A stretch of 64,000 nucleotides of DNA from Grimontia marina (GTDB taxonomy: Bacteria > Pseudomonadota > Gammaproteobacteria > Enterobacterales > Vibrionaceae): the NCBI RefSeq assembly GCF_900060185.1, contig NZ_FIZY01000023.1, positions 16,941 through 80,940 on the forward strand, written 5' to 3'. Within the stretch, counting starts at the first letter, position 1. Each line of letters begins with the position of its first letter. The position numbers and the translations under genes were made by a program. Below the pieces are notes generated by a model. That model was not told the origin of the DNA. It made no database searches and was given only the letters and a program-made list of their open reading frames with translations. Shown here piece after piece: positions 62,443-64,000 of the stretch.

Positions 62443-62471
62443 ATTCTACGGTAAGATTCGCCCTCTGGCAA
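62443..62471 (-). promoter_or_regulatory. Strong promoter of rplU-rpmA
   Basis: On the minus strand TTGCCA and TAGAAT are 17 bases apart (62471-62466 and 62448-62443). This is near the ideal sigma-70 pattern and leaves a leader of about 80 bases before rplU. Confidence 0.85.
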
Positions 62472-62626
62472 GGGGGAAGTGAAAGAAAATTGGTGAAAAG
62501 CTGTTCACTGTATTTAACCGTCTATTTTGCCAACATTGATACTGTGTCGAGTAAGGAATTTTAGTGTAATATCATCGCAAAAACGAGAGCAGCAAACTGC
62601 AATCTACCCTTGGACCGGACGCATCA

Positions 62627-63598
62627 ATGGATTTTAAAACCATCCAAGCACTGACTGCCGATGACATGGCAAAAGTGGACAAAAAAATACTTGCGCAACT
62701 GAATTCTGACGTCGCCCTAATTAACCAATTAGGCTTTTATATCGTCAGTGGTGGAGGCAAACGCCTGCGCCCAATGCTTGCTGTTTTATCAGCCCGTGCG
62801 CTGAATTATCAAGGTGAAGGACACATCACCGCCGCTGCCTTTATCGAATTTATCCATACCGCCACCCTGCTGCACGATGATGTTGTCGATGAGTCTGACC
62901 TCCGTCGTGGCAAAGCGACAGCCAATGCCATGTTTGGCAACGCAGCCAGCGTGCTGGTTGGCGACTACATCTACACGCGCTCTTTCCAAATGATGACCGA
63001 ACTTCGATCGTTGAGGATCCTCGATCTGATGAGTGAAGCTACCAATGTGATCGCGGAAGGTGAGGTTTTGCAGTTGATGAACTGTAATGACCCGGATACC
63101 ACTGAAGAAAGTTACATGCAGGTGATCTACTCAAAAACCGCACGCCTTTTTGAAGCAGCCACCCAAATAGGCGCAATCCTTTCAGACTCATCTGAAAATG
63201 TAGAAAAGGCGTTGCAAGATTATGGCCGCTACCTTGGCACCGCTTTCCAGCTTATTGATGATGTGATGGATTACACCTCACAAGGCGATGAGATGGGCAA
63301 AAATACCGGTGACGACTTAGCTGAAGGTAAACCTACCCTGCCATTGCTACACGCCATGCTCAACGGTAACACCGAGCAGGCAGCCATGATTCGTGAAGCG
63401 ATCGAACAAGGTAATAGTCTGGACAAACTCGATCCTATCCTTGCCTGCATGGAGCAATGCGGCTCTCTGGAATACACTCGGCAACGCGCGGAGGAAGAAG
63501 CGGAGAAGGCCATAGAAGCCCTCGCGCCTATTCCAGAGTCAGAATATAAAGAGGCGCTCAAGGCGCTGGCACACATTGCTGTGCACCGTAAAAAGTAA
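62627..63598 (+). CDS. ispB: Octaprenyl diphosphate synthase
   Basis: This 323-residue trans-prenyltransferase makes the octaprenyl side chain of quinones. Both aspartate-rich motifs are present: LHDDVVDESDLRR and LIDDVMDYTS. It diverges from rplU, its standard place. Confidence 0.96.
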   Translation: MDFKTIQALTADDMAKVDKKILAQLNSDVALINQLGFYIVSGGGKRLRPMLAVLSARALNYQGEGHITAAAFIEFIHTATLLHDDVVDESDLRRGKATANAMFGNAASVLVGDYIYTRSFQMMTELRSLRILDLMSEATNVIAEGEVLQLMNCNDPDTTEESYMQVIYSKTARLFEAATQIGAILSDSSENVEKALQDYGRYLGTAFQLIDDVMDYTSQGDEMGKNTGDDLAEGKPTLPLLHAMLNGNTEQAAMIREAIEQGNSLDKLDPILACMEQCGSLEYTRQRAEEEAEKAIEALAPIPESEYKEALKALAHIAVHRKK

Positions 63599-63606
63599 TC
63601 TTGTTT

Positions 63607-63632
63607 AACGCACCCCAGGGTGCGTTTTCTTT
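63607..63632 (+). terminator. Terminator of ispB
   Basis: AACGCACC at 63607-63614 pairs with GGTGCGTT at 63619-63626, followed by TTCTTTTT. Confidence 0.88.
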
Positions 63633-63654
63633 TTGATGCGATTTTAAGGAATAA

Positions 63655-63792
63655 ATGTTGAAGCCCTTTCCCATGAAAGCCGCTGCCATTGTGTTAGGCA
63701 GTGCCATGCTTTTCGGCTGTGCCGGAGGCAATCGTATTCCCGCGACTTCATTCACCTCATACGAAGATTTTAAAGCCGGCCCTGAAGGCTAA
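63655..63792 (+). CDS. Small lipoprotein ORF, possibly truncated by an IS
   Basis: The 45-residue frame has AAGGAATAA before ATG and a lipobox (SAMLFGC, then AGGNR). It ends GPEG and stops 7 bases before the stop codon of the converging transposase. The right IS end must lie hereabouts, so the natural C-terminus may be lost. An internal ATG at 63676 would still keep the lipobox. Unrecognised family. Confidence 0.55.
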   Translation: MLKPFPMKAAAIVLGSAMLFGCAGGNRIPATSFTSYEDFKAGPEG

Positions 63793-63798
63793 CACCTA

Positions 63799-64000
63799 TC
63801 ACTTAAGATGCTTAGAGCGAACAGGGTAGCGAGTTTTATTAATACGAACGGTCCTCGCTTTGGGCCGTTTTCTTTTTTTGGGGAGTATGTAGCGTTTCAC
63901 TCTCTCCCGCATGGCTCTTAGCTTTCTCGGGATTGAGCCGGGGGCTGCTATCGCACACCACATCAGCTCATCCTGAATATCTCTCAATGCCATCATAAAA
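63799..64000 (-). CDS. Transposase C-terminal fragment (IS4-like), partial
   Basis: The frame reaches the right edge, so the gene continues outside. The visible end reads DIQDELMWCAIAAPGSIPRK and continues with a basic tail (KRKRPKARTVRINKTRYPVR). This kind of arginine-rich RYPVR tail is typical of IS4-type DDE transposase C-termini. The family is inferred from memory of such tails. The DDE core is not in the window. Confidence 0.6.
   Translation of the reverse strand, partial: FMMALRDIQDELMWCAIAAPGSIPRKLRAMRERVKRYILPKKRKRPKARTVRINKTRYPVRSKHLK

Overview
The window is ordinary chromosomal DNA from a gammaproteobacterium of the Vibrionaceae. The evidence is the pairing of ilvIH, a fadD-like ligase and leuO with a glycosyltransferase of the MJ1255/VC2487 family, a leuABCD operon behind a leucine-rich leader, thiBPQ behind a TPP riboswitch, and the lptD-surA-pdxA-rsmA-apaG-apaH set facing folA, followed by cgtA, rpmA, rplU and ispB. 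Base composition looks near 48-50% GC by eye, and Grimontia or Enterovibrio would fit, but the genus is a guess. I see no tRNA, rRNA, CRISPR array or prophage.

Bases 1-17000 are the accessory part. They start inside a LuxR-type regulator fused to an alpha/beta hydrolase (cut by the left edge). A MITE-like inverted-repeat element, a fatty-acid-hydroxylase/MerR pair, a lipoprotein hydrolase, a GH30 glycosidase, a cold-shock protein, a DEDDh exonuclease and a periplasmic binding protein follow. Next come a glyoxalase I / Tat-exported small subunit / GMC oxidoreductase unit and two interlocked convergent GGDEF genes.

Bases 17000-32300 carry pykF, a probable unannotated 50-residue membrane protein with its own promoter and terminator, ilvIH, an acyl-CoA ligase, leuO, a glycosyltransferase plus PAP2 phosphatase, and a TetR-MFP-RND efflux operon. 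Bases 32300-46900 carry the leu attenuator and leuABCD, two exported proteins of unknown function (DUF4344, DUF547), the TPP riboswitch with thiBPQ, two more GGDEF-type genes (one with a damaged active-site motif) and a PIN-PhoH ATPase.

Bases 46900-64000 are housekeeping: rapA, rluA, a 2-hydroxyacid dehydrogenase, djlA, the outer-membrane biogenesis and metabolic cluster lptD to apaH, folA, cgtA, rpmA-rplU and ispB. The right edge holds a tiny lipoprotein ORF that stops within a few bases of a transposase C-terminus, so an insertion sequence begins here and may have cut that gene.

The strongest undescribed candidates are the small membrane protein between pykF and ilvH, the compact leu attenuator, the TPP riboswitch platform with two competing helices, the two paralogous binding-protein/GGDEF sensors (one GGEEI, one GGGEF), and the LuxR-hydrolase fusion. 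I found no clear new multi-gene defence or mobile system.
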